Shown: positions 24,306-33,557, counted from the stretch's first letter. The stretch: DNA of 64,000 nt from Bordetella genomosp. 10 (GCF_002261225.1 NZ_NEVM01000005.1:682001-746000), one strand, 5' to 3'. Notes: a model not told the origin generated them from the sequence alone. Numbers and translations: made by a program.

Positions 24306-27149
24306 ATGTCCGCAGCCCCTCCCTTCGATCCCGCCTCCGACCCGCTCTTCGCCCCCGCGCTCGCGTGGTCCGGTTACCTGCGCCGCCGCCTGGAAGCTTA
24401 TCCCGAACTGGCCGAGTGGCTGCGCGAGCATGCAAGGCAGGCCGTCGACCAAGCGGCGCTGATGCGCTGGCGTGACGAACTGGCCGGCGCGGCGGGCAGC
24501 CCGGTAGCCGGCGGCGCAGCGAACGCAGCGAACGCAGCGAATGCCCCGGCACTCCCGGTGGCGACCTGCCGCGCCGTGTTGCGCCAACTGCGCGAACGGG
24601 TCTTCTGCATGCTCATCGTGCGCGACCTGGCCGGCCTGGCGCCCCTGGAGGAAGTCGTCGGCGCCATGACCGGCCTAGCCGACCTGGCGATCGCCGAGGC
24701 CTACCGCAGCGTGGCCGCCGAGCTTGCCGAGACGCACGGCGTGCCCGTCGATCCGGCCACCGGCAAGCCGCAGGAAATGCTCATCATGGGCATGGGCAAG
24801 CTGGGCGGCGGCGAACTGAACGTGTCCTCCGACATCGACCTGGTCATGCTCTACGGCGAGGAAGGCGAGACGCCGGGACCGCGCAAGCTCAGCTATCACG
24901 AGTTCTACGGCCGCCTCACCCGGCGCATGATGCCGGTGTTGTCGGAAATCGATGCGCATGGCCACGTTTTCCGCACCGACCTGCGGCTGCGGCCCGACGG
25001 CGACGGCAGCCCGCTGGCCTGGAGCCTGGACGCCTTCGAGCTCTACCTGGTCGGCCAGGGCCGCGAGTGGGAACGCTACGCCTGGCTGAAGGCGCGCGCC
25101 ATCCCGGCCCAGGCTTTCGCGGGCAGCGACAGCGAAGCCCAGTTGCGCCAGATGGAAAGCCTGCGCATCCCCTTCGTCTACCGCAAGTACTTCGACTTCG
25201 ACGCGCTCGCCGCCCTGCGCGCCCTGCGCGAGCGCATCCGCCTGGACTGGCAGCGGCGCGCCCTGGGCCGCAACGGCATGGACAGCGCGCTGAACATCAA
25301 GCTGGGCGACGGCGGCATCCGCGAAATCGAATTCGTGGTCCAGCTCTCGCAGTTGATCCGCGGCGGCCGCATGCCGGCCTTGCGCGACCGCGGGCTGCTG
25401 GCCGCCCTGCACGCGCAGCGCGACGCCGGCATCCTGCCGGCGGACGACGCCGAGCGGCTGGAAGCGGCCTACCATTTCCTGCGCCGCGCCGAGCACGCCC
25501 TGCAATACCGCGAGGACGAACAGACCCACCTGCTGCCGGCCGATCCCGAACCGCGCGCCGCCCTGGCGCGCGCGCTCGGCATGACGCCCGAGGATTTCGA
25601 AAGCAGCCTGGCGGCGCATCGCGCCTTCGTCGCCGACACCTTCCGCAACGCCTTCGGCATGGCGGGCGTGGACGAGGCCGGCCAGGGAGAAACCAGCCGT
25701 GCCGAGCCCGGTGCGGACATGGAAAGCGCCCTGCTCGACCAGATCCACGAACTGTTCGGCGAGCAGGGGCCGGAACTGGCGGCGCGCGCCGCCTCGCTGC
25801 TGGGCAGCCATCGCGTGCGCAGCCTGCCGGAGACCAGCCGGCGCCGCCTGGAAACGCTGCTGCCTGCGGCCGTGCAGGCGGCCGCGCGCACCGACGCGCC
25901 GGCGGCCGCCACGGTGCGCCTGTTCGATCTCATCGAGCAGGTGGCCCAGCGCAGCGCCTACCTGGCGCTGCTGGCCGAGTACCCGGACACCCTGGCGCGC
26001 GTGGCCCGCATGATGGCCGCCAGCCCCTGGGCCGCCCAATACCTGACCCAGCATCCGCTGCTGCTCGACAGCCTGATCGACTGGCGCACGCTCTTCGAAT
26101 CGCTGGACTTCCAGCAGATCGGCCGCCAACTGGCCGCCGATCTCGATGCCTGCGTGCTGCCCGACGGCAGCCCCGACGTCGAGCGCCAGATGAACCTGAT
26201 GCGCGACGTGCAGCGCCAGGCCAGCTTCCAGTTGCTGGCGCAGGACCTGGAGGGCGAACTGACGGTGGAAAAGCTGGCCGACCAGTTGTCGGCGCTGGCC
26301 GACATGCTGCTGGCCGAAACCATCCGCCGCGTCTGGCCCCTGGTCAACCGGCAAGCGGACGCGCAGCCGCGTTTCGCGGTGGTGGCGTACGGCAAGCTGG
26401 GCGGCAAGGAACTGGGCTACTCCTCCGACCTGGACCTGGTCTTCCTGTTCGACGATCCGCGCGAGGACGCGCCCGAGGTCTACGCCAAGCTGGGGCGGCG
26501 CATGACGTCCTGGCTGTCCACCATGACCTCGTCGGGCCGCCTGTACGAAATCGACCTGCGGCTGCGGCCGGACGGCGACGCGGGGCTGCTGGCGGTGTCG
26601 GTGGAGGCCTTCGCCGAATACCAGCGCAAGCACGCCTGGTCCTGGGAACACCAGGCCCTCACCCGCGCGCGCCATGCGGCGGGCGACGCCGAGGTGGGCG
26701 CGCGCTTCGAGGCCGTGCGGCGCGAGATCCTGCTGGCGCCGCGCGACGTTCCCACGCTGCGGGCCGACGTGCGCGCCATGCGCGAGAAGATCAGCGCCGG
26801 CCATCCGAACACCAGCGGCAAGTTCGACGTCAAGCACGACCGCGGCGGCATGGTGGACGTGGAATTCGTCACGCAGTACCTGGTGCTGACGCAGGCGGCG
26901 GCGCATCCGGTGCTGGCGGAGAACCTGGGCAATATCACCCTGCTGCGCCTGGCCGCCGGGGCCGGGCTGCTGGATCACGACCTGGCCACGCGCGCCGGCA
27001 ACGCCTATCGCACGCTGCGGCGCGTCCAGCACGCGATGCGGCTGCAAGGCCAGGAAAAGGCCCGCGTGGCGCCGGACACGCTGGCGCAGGAGCGGGCGGC
27101 GGTGACGGAGCTCTGGAACCAGGTGCTGGGGGACCAGGCGGGGGATTAG
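24306..27149 (+). CDS. glnE: Bifunctional glutamine synthetase adenylyltransferase/deadenylase
   Basis: A protein of 947 residues, the usual GlnE length. It has two nucleotidyltransferase-like halves. The N-terminal adenylyl-removing site shows [16 protein letters not shown]; the C-terminal adenylyltransferase site shows [15 protein letters not shown]. It controls glutamine synthetase activity in response to nitrogen through PII proteins. A small 9-bp tandem repeat (about 24515-24543) encodes Ala-Asn-Ala repeats in the N-terminal region and is probably a harmless local expansion. queH follows on the same strand. Confidence 0.97.
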   Translation: MSAAPPFDPASDPLFAPALAWSGYLRRRLEAYPELAEWLREHARQAVDQAALMRWRDELAGAAGSPVAGGAANAANAANAPALPVATCRAVLRQLRERVFCMLIVRDLAGLAPLEEVVGAMTGLADLAIAEAYRSVAAELAETHGVPVDPATGKPQEMLIMGMGKLGGGELNVSSDIDLVMLYGEEGETPGPRKLSYHEFYGRLTRRMMPVLSEIDAHGHVFRTDLRLRPDGDGSPLAWSLDAFELYLVGQGREWERYAWLKARAIPAQAFAGSDSEAQLRQMESLRIPFVYRKYFDFDALAALRALRERIRLDWQRRALGRNGMDSALNIKLGDGGIREIEFVVQLSQLIRGGRMPALRDRGLLAALHAQRDAGILPADDAERLEAAYHFLRRAEHALQYREDEQTHLLPADPEPRAALARALGMTPEDFESSLAAHRAFVADTFRNAFGMAGVDEAGQGETSRAEPGADMESALLDQIHELFGEQGPELAARAASLLGSHRVRSLPETSRRRLETLLPAAVQAAARTDAPAAATVRLFDLIEQVAQRSAYLALLAEYPDTLARVARMMAASPWAAQYLTQHPLLLDSLIDWRTLFESLDFQQIGRQLAADLDACVLPDGSPDVERQMNLMRDVQRQASFQLLAQDLEGELTVEKLADQLSALADMLLAETIRRVWPLVNRQADAQPRFAVVAYGKLGGKELGYSSDLDLVFLFDDPREDAPEVYAKLGRRMTSWLSTMTSSGRLYEIDLRLRPDGDAGLLAVSVEAFAEYQRKHAWSWEHQALTRARHAAGDAEVGARFEAVRREILLAPRDVPTLRADVRAMREKISAGHPNTSGKFDVKHDRGGMVDVEFVTQYLVLTQAAAHPVLAENLGNITLLRLAAGAGLLDHDLATRAGNAYRTLRRVQHAMRLQGQEKARVAPDTLAQERAAVTELWNQVLGDQAGD

Positions 27150-27266
27150 GCGGGGATCCGGGCGCCGGAACAGCGGAATCCGCGCCGCGTCGTAAAATAG
27201 GCGTTTGGCCCCAGCCGGCGCGGGAACTCCGTCCCGGCTCGCGCCCTTCCCCGTCCCGGTACCGCC

Positions 27267-27947
27267 ATGTCCGAATTCGTCCGCCCCAAACTCCAGTTGC
27301 CTGAAGGACGCCGCAAGGTGCTGCTGCACTCCTGCTGCGCGCCCTGTTCGGGCGAAGTGATGGAAGCCATGCAGGCCTCCGGCATCGACTACGCCATCTA
27401 TTTCTACAACCCGAACATCCATCCGGTGAAGGAATACGAGATCCGCAAGCAGGAGAACATCCGCTTCGCCGAGCAGCATGGCATCGAGTTCATCGACGCC
27501 GACTACGACATGGACAACTGGTTCGAGCGGGTCAAGGGCATGGAAGACGCGCCCGAACGCGGCGAGCGCTGCACCGCCTGCTTCGACATGCGTTTCGAGC
27601 GGACCGCGCTGTACGCGCACGAGCACGGCTTCGACACCATCACCAGTTCGCTGGGGATCTCGCGCTGGAAGGACATGAACCAGATCAACGGCTGCGGCGA
27701 ACGCGCGGCCGCGCGCTATCCCGAGCTGGTCTACTGGACCTACAACTGGCGCAAGGGCGGCGGCTCGCAGCGCATGATCGAGATCAGCAAGCGCGAGAAT
27801 TTCTACCAGCAGGAGTATTGCGGCTGCGTCTACTCGCTGCGCGACACCAACCGCCATCGCCGCGCCCAGGGCCGCGACCGCATCCACATCGGCGTGAAGT
27901 TCTATGGCCGCGAAGGCCTGGTGAACGAAGAAGAGATTCAAGGGTAA
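27267..27947 (+). CDS. queH: Epoxyqueuosine reductase QueH
   Basis: A protein of 226 residues. QueH performs the last step of queuosine synthesis, reducing epoxyqueuosine in tRNA, as a non-orthologous alternative to QueG. The cysteines expected to hold the iron-sulfur cluster and redox site are visible: His-Ser-Cys-Cys-Ala-Pro-Cys-Ser near the N-terminus, Cys-Thr-Ala-Cys-Phe at about residue 95, and Tyr-Cys-Gly-Cys-Val-Tyr-Ser near the C-terminus. The Phe-Tyr-Asn-Pro-Asn-Ile-His-Pro motif is characteristic. No other queuosine gene is adjacent. Confidence 0.93.
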   Translation: MSEFVRPKLQLPEGRRKVLLHSCCAPCSGEVMEAMQASGIDYAIYFYNPNIHPVKEYEIRKQENIRFAEQHGIEFIDADYDMDNWFERVKGMEDAPERGERCTACFDMRFERTALYAHEHGFDTITSSLGISRWKDMNQINGCGERAAARYPELVYWTYNWRKGGGSQRMIEISKRENFYQQEYCGCVYSLRDTNRHRRAQGRDRIHIGVKFYGREGLVNEEEIQG

Positions 27948-28121
27948 ACCCCGAAGAAAGCGCCTACGCGGCGGATCTGTTCCCTATCTGCCCGCATCTG
28001 GCGTCTTCTGGCGCCGCATTCTCGCCGCCGTCCGCCCCGCATTCCTCGTCCGCGTCCATGACGGGTTACGCGGGAGCGTACACTCTGGCTGGTTTTTTAC
28101 GCCCATGACGATGAGGAAGGA

Positions 28122-29660
28122 ATGAACGGCGCCGAAAGTCTCGTCCATACGCTGCTCAAGAGCGGCATCGATACCTGCTTTGCCAACCCCGGCACGAGCG
28201 AAATGCACTTCGTGTCCGCGCTCGACCGCATCCCCGGCATGCGCTGCGTGCTGGCGCTGGCCGAGACCGTGGTCACCGGCGCCGCCGACGGCTACGCCCG
28301 CATGGCGGACCGCCCCGCCGCCACCCTGCTGCACTGCGGCCCCGGCCTGGCCAATGGCCTGGCCAACCTGCACAACGCGCGCCGCGCGAATTCGTCCATC
28401 GTCAATATCGTCGGCGACCAGGCGACGCACCACCGTCCGCTGGACGCGCCGCTGACGGCCGACACCGAAGGCTGGGCGCGTCCGGTGTCCGCCTGGACCC
28501 GCACGTCCAGCACGGCCGCGACCATCGGCCGCGACGCCGCCGCGGCGGTGCAGGCCGCGCGCACCTCGCCCGGCCAGATCGCCACGCTGATCGCCCCCTC
28601 GGACACCTGCTGGAATCCCGGCGGCGTCGTCGCCGAGGCCCTGGACATTCCGCCCGCGCCCACGGTGGACGAAGGCGTGCTGAGCGCCGTGGCGCGCATC
28701 CTGCGCACCGGCGAACCGGCCGTGCTGTTCATGGGCAATGACGCGCTGCGCGAAAGCCCGCTGGCCGTGGCCGGCCGCATCGCGCAGAAGACCGGCGCCC
28801 GCATGATGGCGCCGACCTCCAACCGCCGTATCGAACGCGGCGCCGGCCGCCAGGCGATCGCCCGGCTGCCCTATGCCGTCGAGCCGGCGCTGGCCGCGCT
28901 CAAGGGCGTCAAGCACCTGATCCTGGTCGGCGCCAAGGCGCCGGTGGCCTTCTTCGCCTATCCCGACAAGCCCGCCCTGCTCTATCCCGAGGATTGCCAG
29001 ATCCACGTCCTCAGCCGTCCCGAACAGGACCAGGGCGAGGCCCTGGCCCGCCTGGCGGACATGCTGGCCGCCCATGAGGCCGCGCCGGCGGCGGAACGGG
29101 TGAAGATGGAGCCGGCGCGCGGCGCCGTCACCTCGGAAGCGGTGGCGCAGACCGTCACGGCCCTGCTGCCGGACCACGCCATCATCGTCGACGAGGGCGT
29201 GAGCTTCGGCCGCGCCTTCTACCCCGGCACGGCCAACGCCGCGCCGCACGACTGGCTGCAGATCACCGGCGGCGCCATCGGCAACGGGCTGCCCCTGGCC
29301 ACGGGGGCCGCGATCGCCGCGCCGGGCCGGCGCGTGGTGTCCTTGCAGGCCGACGGCTCGGCCATGTATTCCTTGCAGGCGCTGTGGACGCAGGCGCGCG
29401 AGAAGCTGGACGTCACCACGGTGATCCTGGCCAACCGCAAGTACGCCATCCTGCTGGGCGAACTGGCCGGCGTCGGCGCCGCCGCGGGCAAGACCGCGAT
29501 GGACATGCTGGACCTGACGCGCCCGGCGCTGGACTGGGTCAAGCTGGCCAACGGCATGGGGGTGGAAGCGGCCCAGGCGCAGAACATGGAACAACTCGCC
29601 GACCTCTTCGCCGCCGCCAACAAGCGCAAGGGTCCCTTCGTCATCGAACTGCTGATCTGA
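28122..29660 (+). CDS. Acetolactate synthase large subunit-like ThDP enzyme
   Basis: A protein of 512 residues in the thiamine-diphosphate enzyme superfamily. The N-terminal pyrimidine-binding domain has Phe-Ala-Asn-Pro-Gly-Thr-Ser-Glu and the catalytic Glu in Ala-Leu-Ala-Glu-Thr-Val. The C-terminal domain has Leu-Gln-Ala-Asp-Gly-Ser-Ala-Met-Tyr-Ser, the start of the metal-ThDP motif, then Ala-Asn-Arg-Lys-Tyr. It is shorter than biosynthetic IlvB (about 570) and has no ilvN partner, so a catabolic decarboxylase or carboligase role, as in benzoylformate decarboxylase relatives, is also possible. A strong ribosome binding site (GAGGAAGGA) precedes the ATG. The substrate cannot be told from sequence. 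Confidence 0.85.
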   Translation: MNGAESLVHTLLKSGIDTCFANPGTSEMHFVSALDRIPGMRCVLALAETVVTGAADGYARMADRPAATLLHCGPGLANGLANLHNARRANSSIVNIVGDQATHHRPLDAPLTADTEGWARPVSAWTRTSSTAATIGRDAAAAVQAARTSPGQIATLIAPSDTCWNPGGVVAEALDIPPAPTVDEGVLSAVARILRTGEPAVLFMGNDALRESPLAVAGRIAQKTGARMMAPTSNRRIERGAGRQAIARLPYAVEPALAALKGVKHLILVGAKAPVAFFAYPDKPALLYPEDCQIHVLSRPEQDQGEALARLADMLAAHEAAPAAERVKMEPARGAVTSEAVAQTVTALLPDHAIIVDEGVSFGRAFYPGTANAAPHDWLQITGGAIGNGLPLATGAAIAAPGRRVVSLQADGSAMYSLQALWTQAREKLDVTTVILANRKYAILLGELAGVGAAAGKTAMDMLDLTRPALDWVKLANGMGVEAAQAQNMEQLADLFAAANKRKGPFVIELLI

Positions 29661-29711
29661 TCCGGCAACGGGACATCGGCGAACAGGTCTCCGCGCCGAT
29701 GGCGTGGGAAC

Positions 29712-29823
29712 GCGCCCCCAGAAGTTGGACGGTCAGAAACGGGAGCCCGAAGGCCTGAACTCGGTATTGCACCGGGCTCAGGCCTTCGAGCTTGAGTCGG
29801 CCCCACGCGGTTCGAGGCGGCAT
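29712..29823 (-). mobile_element. IS3-family transposase 3' end remnant
   Basis: On the minus strand this stretch reads Ala-Trp-Gly-Arg-Leu-Lys-Leu-Glu-Gly-Leu-Ser-Pro-Val-Gln-Tyr-Arg, the typical C-terminus of IS3-group transposases. It is followed by GTCCAACTTCTGGGGGC, which resembles the terminal inverted repeat of that family. The rest of the element is missing, and the frame no longer stops where an intact transposase would. It marks the left side of the nad block. Confidence 0.65.
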
Positions 29824-29829
29824 CTAACC

Positions 29830-30037
29830 AGGTGGAACAAACAAGCCAGGTTGAACAAACAAGCGTTTCCGTAAATTATGCTCAAATTGAGTGTATTATG
29901 TCGTTCACCTGTCGCGCATCATCTATCCGCGATGCAGACTCGGCACACGCTGCGCCAAGTTCCCTCATTGCCACGCTTCTGGTTGGACAGCGAGGCGCCG
30001 CCGTTTTTTTTGACCCATTAATGCTCTAAACGAGCAT
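29830..30037 (+). promoter_or_regulatory. nadA promoter region with two matching palindromic operators
   Basis: This leader is clearly more AT-rich than its surroundings. It begins with a tandem duplication of an 18-bp unit (29830-29847, 29848-29865). A possible promoter is TTGAAC (29851-29856), 17 bases, AATTAT (29874-29879). Two sites share the layout ATGCTC-5-GAG(C/T)(A/G)T: 29878-29894 over the -10 region and 30021-30037 just before the ribosome binding site. The layout suggests NadQ-type control of NAD synthesis, as I recall it; that link is not verified. A run of eight T lies between the sites (about 30004-30011). No gene is supported in 29661-30056; a 65-codon frame at 29832 is not convincing. 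Confidence 0.6.
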
Positions 30038-30056
30038 ATATGCCGGAGATAAATTC

Positions 30057-31250
30057 ATGCCTCGTCCCGTCAGCAGTGAAGCCTCCCGGAAATGGTTCGA
30101 CTACGATCATCCGAGCCTGAAGTCGATCACGCTGGAACCGGCGCCTGAAACAACAGGGGGCACGGCCTGTTCGGCCGTCGGCCGGGCTTGGGCACGGGTT
30201 CCGGCAGCCTTGCATGAGGCCGAGCGAGAGGCGCTACGCGCGCGCATTCGCCACCTGTTGCAACGTGAAAAGGCCGTGCTGGTGGCGCATTACTACGTCG
30301 ATGCCGACTTGCAGGAACTGGCGCGCGAAACCGGCGGCTGCGTGGGGGACTCGCTGGAAATGGCCCGCTTCGGGCGCGACCACCACGCCGGCACCATCGT
30401 GGTGGCCGGGGTGCGCTTCATGGGCGAAACCGCCAAGATTCTGGGCATGCACAAGCGCGTGCTCATGCCGGACCTGGAAGCCAATTGCTCGCTGGACCTG
30501 GGTTGCTCCGCCGATGAGTTCGCGCAATTCCGCGACGCCCACACCGACCGCACTGTAGTGGTCTACGCCAATACCAGCGCGGCGGTGAAGGCGCGGGCCG
30601 ATTGGGTCGTGACCTCCTCCATCGGGCTGGAGATCGTCGCCCACCTGCACGGGCGCGGCGAGAAAATTCTCTGGGCGCCCGACCGGCATCTGGGCCGCTA
30701 TATTCAGAAGCAGACCGGCGCGGACATGCTGCTCTGGCAAGGCTCCTGCATGGTGCACAACGAGTTCAAGGGCTACGAACTGGAATGCCTGCGCGCGGAA
30801 TATCCGCATGCCAAGGTGCTGGTTCACCCGGAATCGCCCGAGGCCGTGGTGGCGCAGGCCGATGTGGTGGGGTCCACCTCGCGCTTGATTCAAGCCACTA
30901 TCGAACTGGATGCCACTCACTTCATCGTCGCCACCGACCAGGGCATCCTGCACGAGATGCGCGCGCGCGCGCCGGGTAAGGTATTCCTGGCCGCGCCCAC
31001 GGCAGGCAACAGCGCCACGTGCAAGAGCTGCGCCCTTTGCCCCTGGATGGCGATGAACGGTCTGGCCGGCGTGGCGCAAGCGCTGGAACAGGGCACGGGC
31101 GAAATCCACCTCGACCTCGGCCTGGCCGATGCCGCCCGCCGCCCGATCGAACGCATGCTGGATTTCGCCGCCGCCCACAAGACCCGGGTGCGGACCAGCG
31201 GCGACATGGAGCAGGACGGCGCCCTGTTCAGCCATGTGGGAGCCGCCTGA
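30057..31250 (+). CDS. nadA: Quinolinate synthase A
   Basis: A protein of 397 residues. NadA is a [4Fe-4S] enzyme that condenses iminoaspartate with dihydroxyacetone phosphate to make quinolinate, a precursor of NAD. The three cluster cysteines can be placed in Ala-Asn-Cys-Ser-Leu, in Gln-Gly-Ser-Cys-Met-Val-His, and in the [10 protein letters not shown] motif. Conserved Ala-His-Tyr-Tyr-Val-Asp-Ala-Asp and Gly-Asp-Ser-Leu-Glu-Met-Ala are present. GGAGA lies eight bases before the ATG. Its stop overlaps the nadB start (TGATG). Codon choice is more mixed and G+C at third positions appears lower than in neighbouring genes, suggesting acquisition. Confidence 0.95.
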   Translation: MPRPVSSEASRKWFDYDHPSLKSITLEPAPETTGGTACSAVGRAWARVPAALHEAEREALRARIRHLLQREKAVLVAHYYVDADLQELARETGGCVGDSLEMARFGRDHHAGTIVVAGVRFMGETAKILGMHKRVLMPDLEANCSLDLGCSADEFAQFRDAHTDRTVVVYANTSAAVKARADWVVTSSIGLEIVAHLHGRGEKILWAPDRHLGRYIQKQTGADMLLWQGSCMVHNEFKGYELECLRAEYPHAKVLVHPESPEAVVAQADVVGSTSRLIQATIELDATHFIVATDQGILHEMRARAPGKVFLAAPTAGNSATCKSCALCPWMAMNGLAGVAQALEQGTGEIHLDLGLADAARRPIERMLDFAAAHKTRVRTSGDMEQDGALFSHVGAA

Positions 31251-32884
31251 TGCCCATCGCCCACGCCCCCGCGGCCGCTGAAGACACCCTGCATTGCGAC
31301 GCCATCATCGTAGGCGCCGGACTGGCGGGCCTGAGCGTTGCCCTGCAACTGCCCGCGCACTGGCGCGTCGTTCTGCTGCTCAAGGACGCCCGCGCCGAAT
31401 GCGCCAGCAGCCGCGCCCAGGGAGGCATTGCCGCCGTCGTGGATGCCCAGGACAGTCTGGACAGCCACATCCAGGACACCCTGGCGGCTGGCGCCGGGCT
31501 GTGTGACGAGCACAGCGTACGGCACATTCTGGCGAATGCTCCCCAGGCGCTGGCGTGGCTGCGGCAACAGGGCGTGCCATTCACGCTGCTGGACGACGGC
31601 AGCGGCCTGCACCTCACCCGCGAAGGCGGCCACAGCCACCGCCGCATCGCCCACGCAGCCGATGCCACCGGCAAGGCCATCATGGACAGTCTGTGGCAGC
31701 GGATCGACCGATCAGGCAACATCGACGTCCTGGAGCATCACGCCGCCATCGACCTGCATACCGTATCGCCCACCCTGGCGGATTCGCGCATCTGCCAGGG
31801 CGTGTGGGCGCAGGATCTGCGCCGTGCATGCCACCGCCTGCTGCTGGCACCGCGCGTGGTACTGGCCACGGGCGGCATGGGGCAGCTCTACCCGCGCACC
31901 ACCAACCCGCCGTCGGCCACGGCAGACGGCGTGGCAATGGCCTGGCGAGCAGGCTGCGCCGTGCGCGATCTGGAATTCGTGCAGTTTCATCCCACCGGGC
32001 TGTACGCTCCCGATGCCGCGGGTTTTCTGATTTCCGAAGCCCTGCGCGGCGAAGGCGGCCTGCTGTGCCTGCCCGACGGTACGCACTTCATGCCCGCGCA
32101 CGATGCCCGTGCCGAGCTCGCCCCTCGCGACGTGGTGGCTCGCGCCATCTTCCACGAAATGCAGCGTCACGGCCTGCCCTGCGTGCACCTGGACATGCGC
32201 CACAAGGGCAGTGAATTCCTGCACCGGCACTTCCCGAACATCCTGGCCGAGTGCCTGCGCCACGGCATCGACATCACGCGCCAGACGATTCCCGTGGCGC
32301 CCGTGGCGCACTACGCCTGCGGTGGCATTGTCACCGACCTACGCGCCCGCACCGCCTTGCCGGGTCTGTATGCCGTGGGCGAAAACGCCTGCACCGGCCT
32401 GCACGGCGCCAACCGGCTGGCCAGCAATTCGCTTCTGGAATGCGTGGTCATGGGCCATGCCGCTGCCTGCGACATGATCGCCCTGGCGACGGGGAAACCC
32501 GCCATGGCGGGCTGGCCCGATGCGACGCAGCCTCCGCCGCCGCATGCTGCCCCCCCTGCACATGCGGCCGGCGCAACCTCGTACGCCACGCTGCGCCGAC
32601 AGCTCGCCGAGGCGATGTGGCAGGGCGCGGGCATCGTGCGCAATGCCCACGACCTGCGTATCGCCCGGCAGACGGTGCAGGCTTTGCGAGACCAATGCGC
32701 ATCGCTTCATTTCCGCGATTCTCTGTCCGGCATGCCCGCCGTCACGTCTGCGCCAGACGCCCTGGCGTTGCGCAATCTGCTGGATGCGGCCGCGCTGCTG
32801 CTCGATGCTGCGCTGCGCCGCGGCCAAAGCTGCGGTCTGCACACCCGCAGCGACAATCGATCCGAGGACCATGAAGCAGCCTGA
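31250..32884 (+). CDS. nadB: L-aspartate oxidase
   Basis: A protein of 544 residues. NadB is a flavoenzyme that oxidises L-aspartate to iminoaspartate for NadA. The FAD-binding motif is Ile-Val-Gly-Ala-Gly-Leu-Ala-Gly-Leu near the N-terminus. Family features include Ser-Ser-Arg-Ala-Gln-Gly-Gly-Ile-Ala-Ala, Glu-Phe-Val-Gln-Phe-His-Pro-Thr and the closing Gly-Leu-His-Gly-Ala-Asn-Arg-Leu-Ala-Ser-Asn-Ser-Leu-Leu-Glu. The start at 31250 (TGATG overlap with nadA) is preferred over a longer frame because the family N-terminus follows directly. The third gene of the pathway, nadC, is not in the window; directly downstream are IS-like repeats. Confidence 0.95.
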   Translation: MPIAHAPAAAEDTLHCDAIIVGAGLAGLSVALQLPAHWRVVLLLKDARAECASSRAQGGIAAVVDAQDSLDSHIQDTLAAGAGLCDEHSVRHILANAPQALAWLRQQGVPFTLLDDGSGLHLTREGGHSHRRIAHAADATGKAIMDSLWQRIDRSGNIDVLEHHAAIDLHTVSPTLADSRICQGVWAQDLRRACHRLLLAPRVVLATGGMGQLYPRTTNPPSATADGVAMAWRAGCAVRDLEFVQFHPTGLYAPDAAGFLISEALRGEGGLLCLPDGTHFMPAHDARAELAPRDVVARAIFHEMQRHGLPCVHLDMRHKGSEFLHRHFPNILAECLRHGIDITRQTIPVAPVAHYACGGIVTDLRARTALPGLYAVGENACTGLHGANRLASNSLLECVVMGHAAACDMIALATGKPAMAGWPDATQPPPPHAAPPAHAAGATSYATLRRQLAEAMWQGAGIVRNAHDLRIARQTVQALRDQCASLHFRDSLSGMPAVTSAPDALALRNLLDAAALLLDAALRRGQSCGLHTRSDNRSEDHEAA

Positions 32885-32890
32885 TCAAGC

Positions 32891-32929
32891 TGTTACCCAT
32901 GTCCCCGTAAACCTGTTGCCCAAGTACCC
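32891..32929 (+). mobile_element. Probable IS21-like terminal repeats (remnant)
   Basis: Two copies of a 16-bp sequence, TGTTACCCATGTCCCC (32891-32906) and TGTTGCCCAAGTACCC (32914-32929), match at 13 positions and lie 23 bases apart, seven bases after the nadB stop. Multiple direct terminal repeats of this kind (TGTTACCCATGTCCCC-like) are typical of IS21-family ends. No istA or istB coding sequence remains. Confidence 0.45.
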
Positions 32930-33011
32930 TTCCATACACGTTCTCACCTTGGGGCGCCCGGCCCGGCGGCAAAAAAGGCCGGGCGCAAGCCTCGGTATTC
33001 ATCCAGGGCGT

Positions 33012-33083
33012 AGCGGAGCCGGCTTTGCCGGTCCGCCAACGCCGCCCCCTTGAGGGGGCCCGCGGAGCGGGTAGGGGGTGGGC
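33012..33083 (-). repeat. GC-rich palindromic repeat, third locus
   Basis: Contains GAGCCGGCTTTGCCGGTCCG, then a C5-TTGA-G6 hairpin, CCGCGGAGCGG and TAGGGGGTGGGCC, matching the elements at 3961-4095 and 20091-20164. Here the part before the hairpin reads AACGCCG instead of GGTGTCG. It does not abut a stop codon of an intact gene. Confidence 0.75.
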
Positions 33084-33145
33084 CTCCCTTGGCGGCCCGG
33101 CGGCAAAAAAAACCCCGGGGCGAGGGAACCCCGGGGGCACAGGAT

Positions 33146-33230
33146 ATTGCCTCGGGTCCACCGCGGCGGCGGGAGGCAATCGCGATCCATGGCCAGGCGG
33201 CGACGGAGAGAGGATCCGCCATGGATCGCG
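33146..33230. repeat. Nested inverted repeats of unknown function
   Basis: ATTGCCTC (33146-33153) pairs with GAGGCAAT (33173-33180). Immediately after it, CGCGATCCATGGC (33181-33193) pairs perfectly over 13 bp with 33218-33230. The two hairpins stand head to tail with no gap. This could be a small structured RNA, a miniature mobile element or a protein-binding region; nothing in the sequence decides. Confidence 0.5.
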
Positions 33231-33390
33231 TGGCGTCATGAGACCATGTCGGTGCCTTCCGACCCATGAGAAATTTCCACATCGGCGGGCGACAGGCGGC
33301 TCCGGATGCCGAATCGCCAATAGGAATTTTCTGAAGATCGGCCGCGCCGGGAGCGAGCCATTTCGCAAAACCGCCGCCGGTCGAACCTTG

Positions 33391-33534
33391 ATGCGCGATC
33401 GTGGCGCGGCCAACCTGCGGGTGGCCGATTGCTCGATCATTCCCACCCCCGCATCGGGCAACACGAACGCACCCGCGATCATGATCGGCGAAAAAGCGTC
33501 GGACATGATCATCGAGGACGCCCGCGCCAGTTGA
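33391..33534 (+). pseudogene. C-terminal stub of a GMC oxidoreductase (choline dehydrogenase-like)
   Basis: About 47 codons end with the typical GMC C-terminal motif: [28 protein letters not shown]. The FAD-binding N-terminal part, some 500 residues, is absent and the usual His-Pro-Val-Gly-Thr motif upstream is not recognisable. The gene was presumably truncated by the rearrangement that brought in the nad block and IS sequences. The remaining motif is well preserved, so the loss may be recent. Confidence 0.8.
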
Positions 33535-33557
33535 TGCCGATACTGCCCAGGCTCTGC

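Noticed and set aside
29832..30029. 65-codon frame in the nadA leader
   Set aside because: It overlaps the tandem duplication, promoter and operator; no ribosome binding site or convincing codon pattern.
32954..32986. nadB terminator
   Set aside because: The 10-bp inverted repeat has its A-run inside the loop and no T-tract after the stem, so it is listed as part of a repeat instead.
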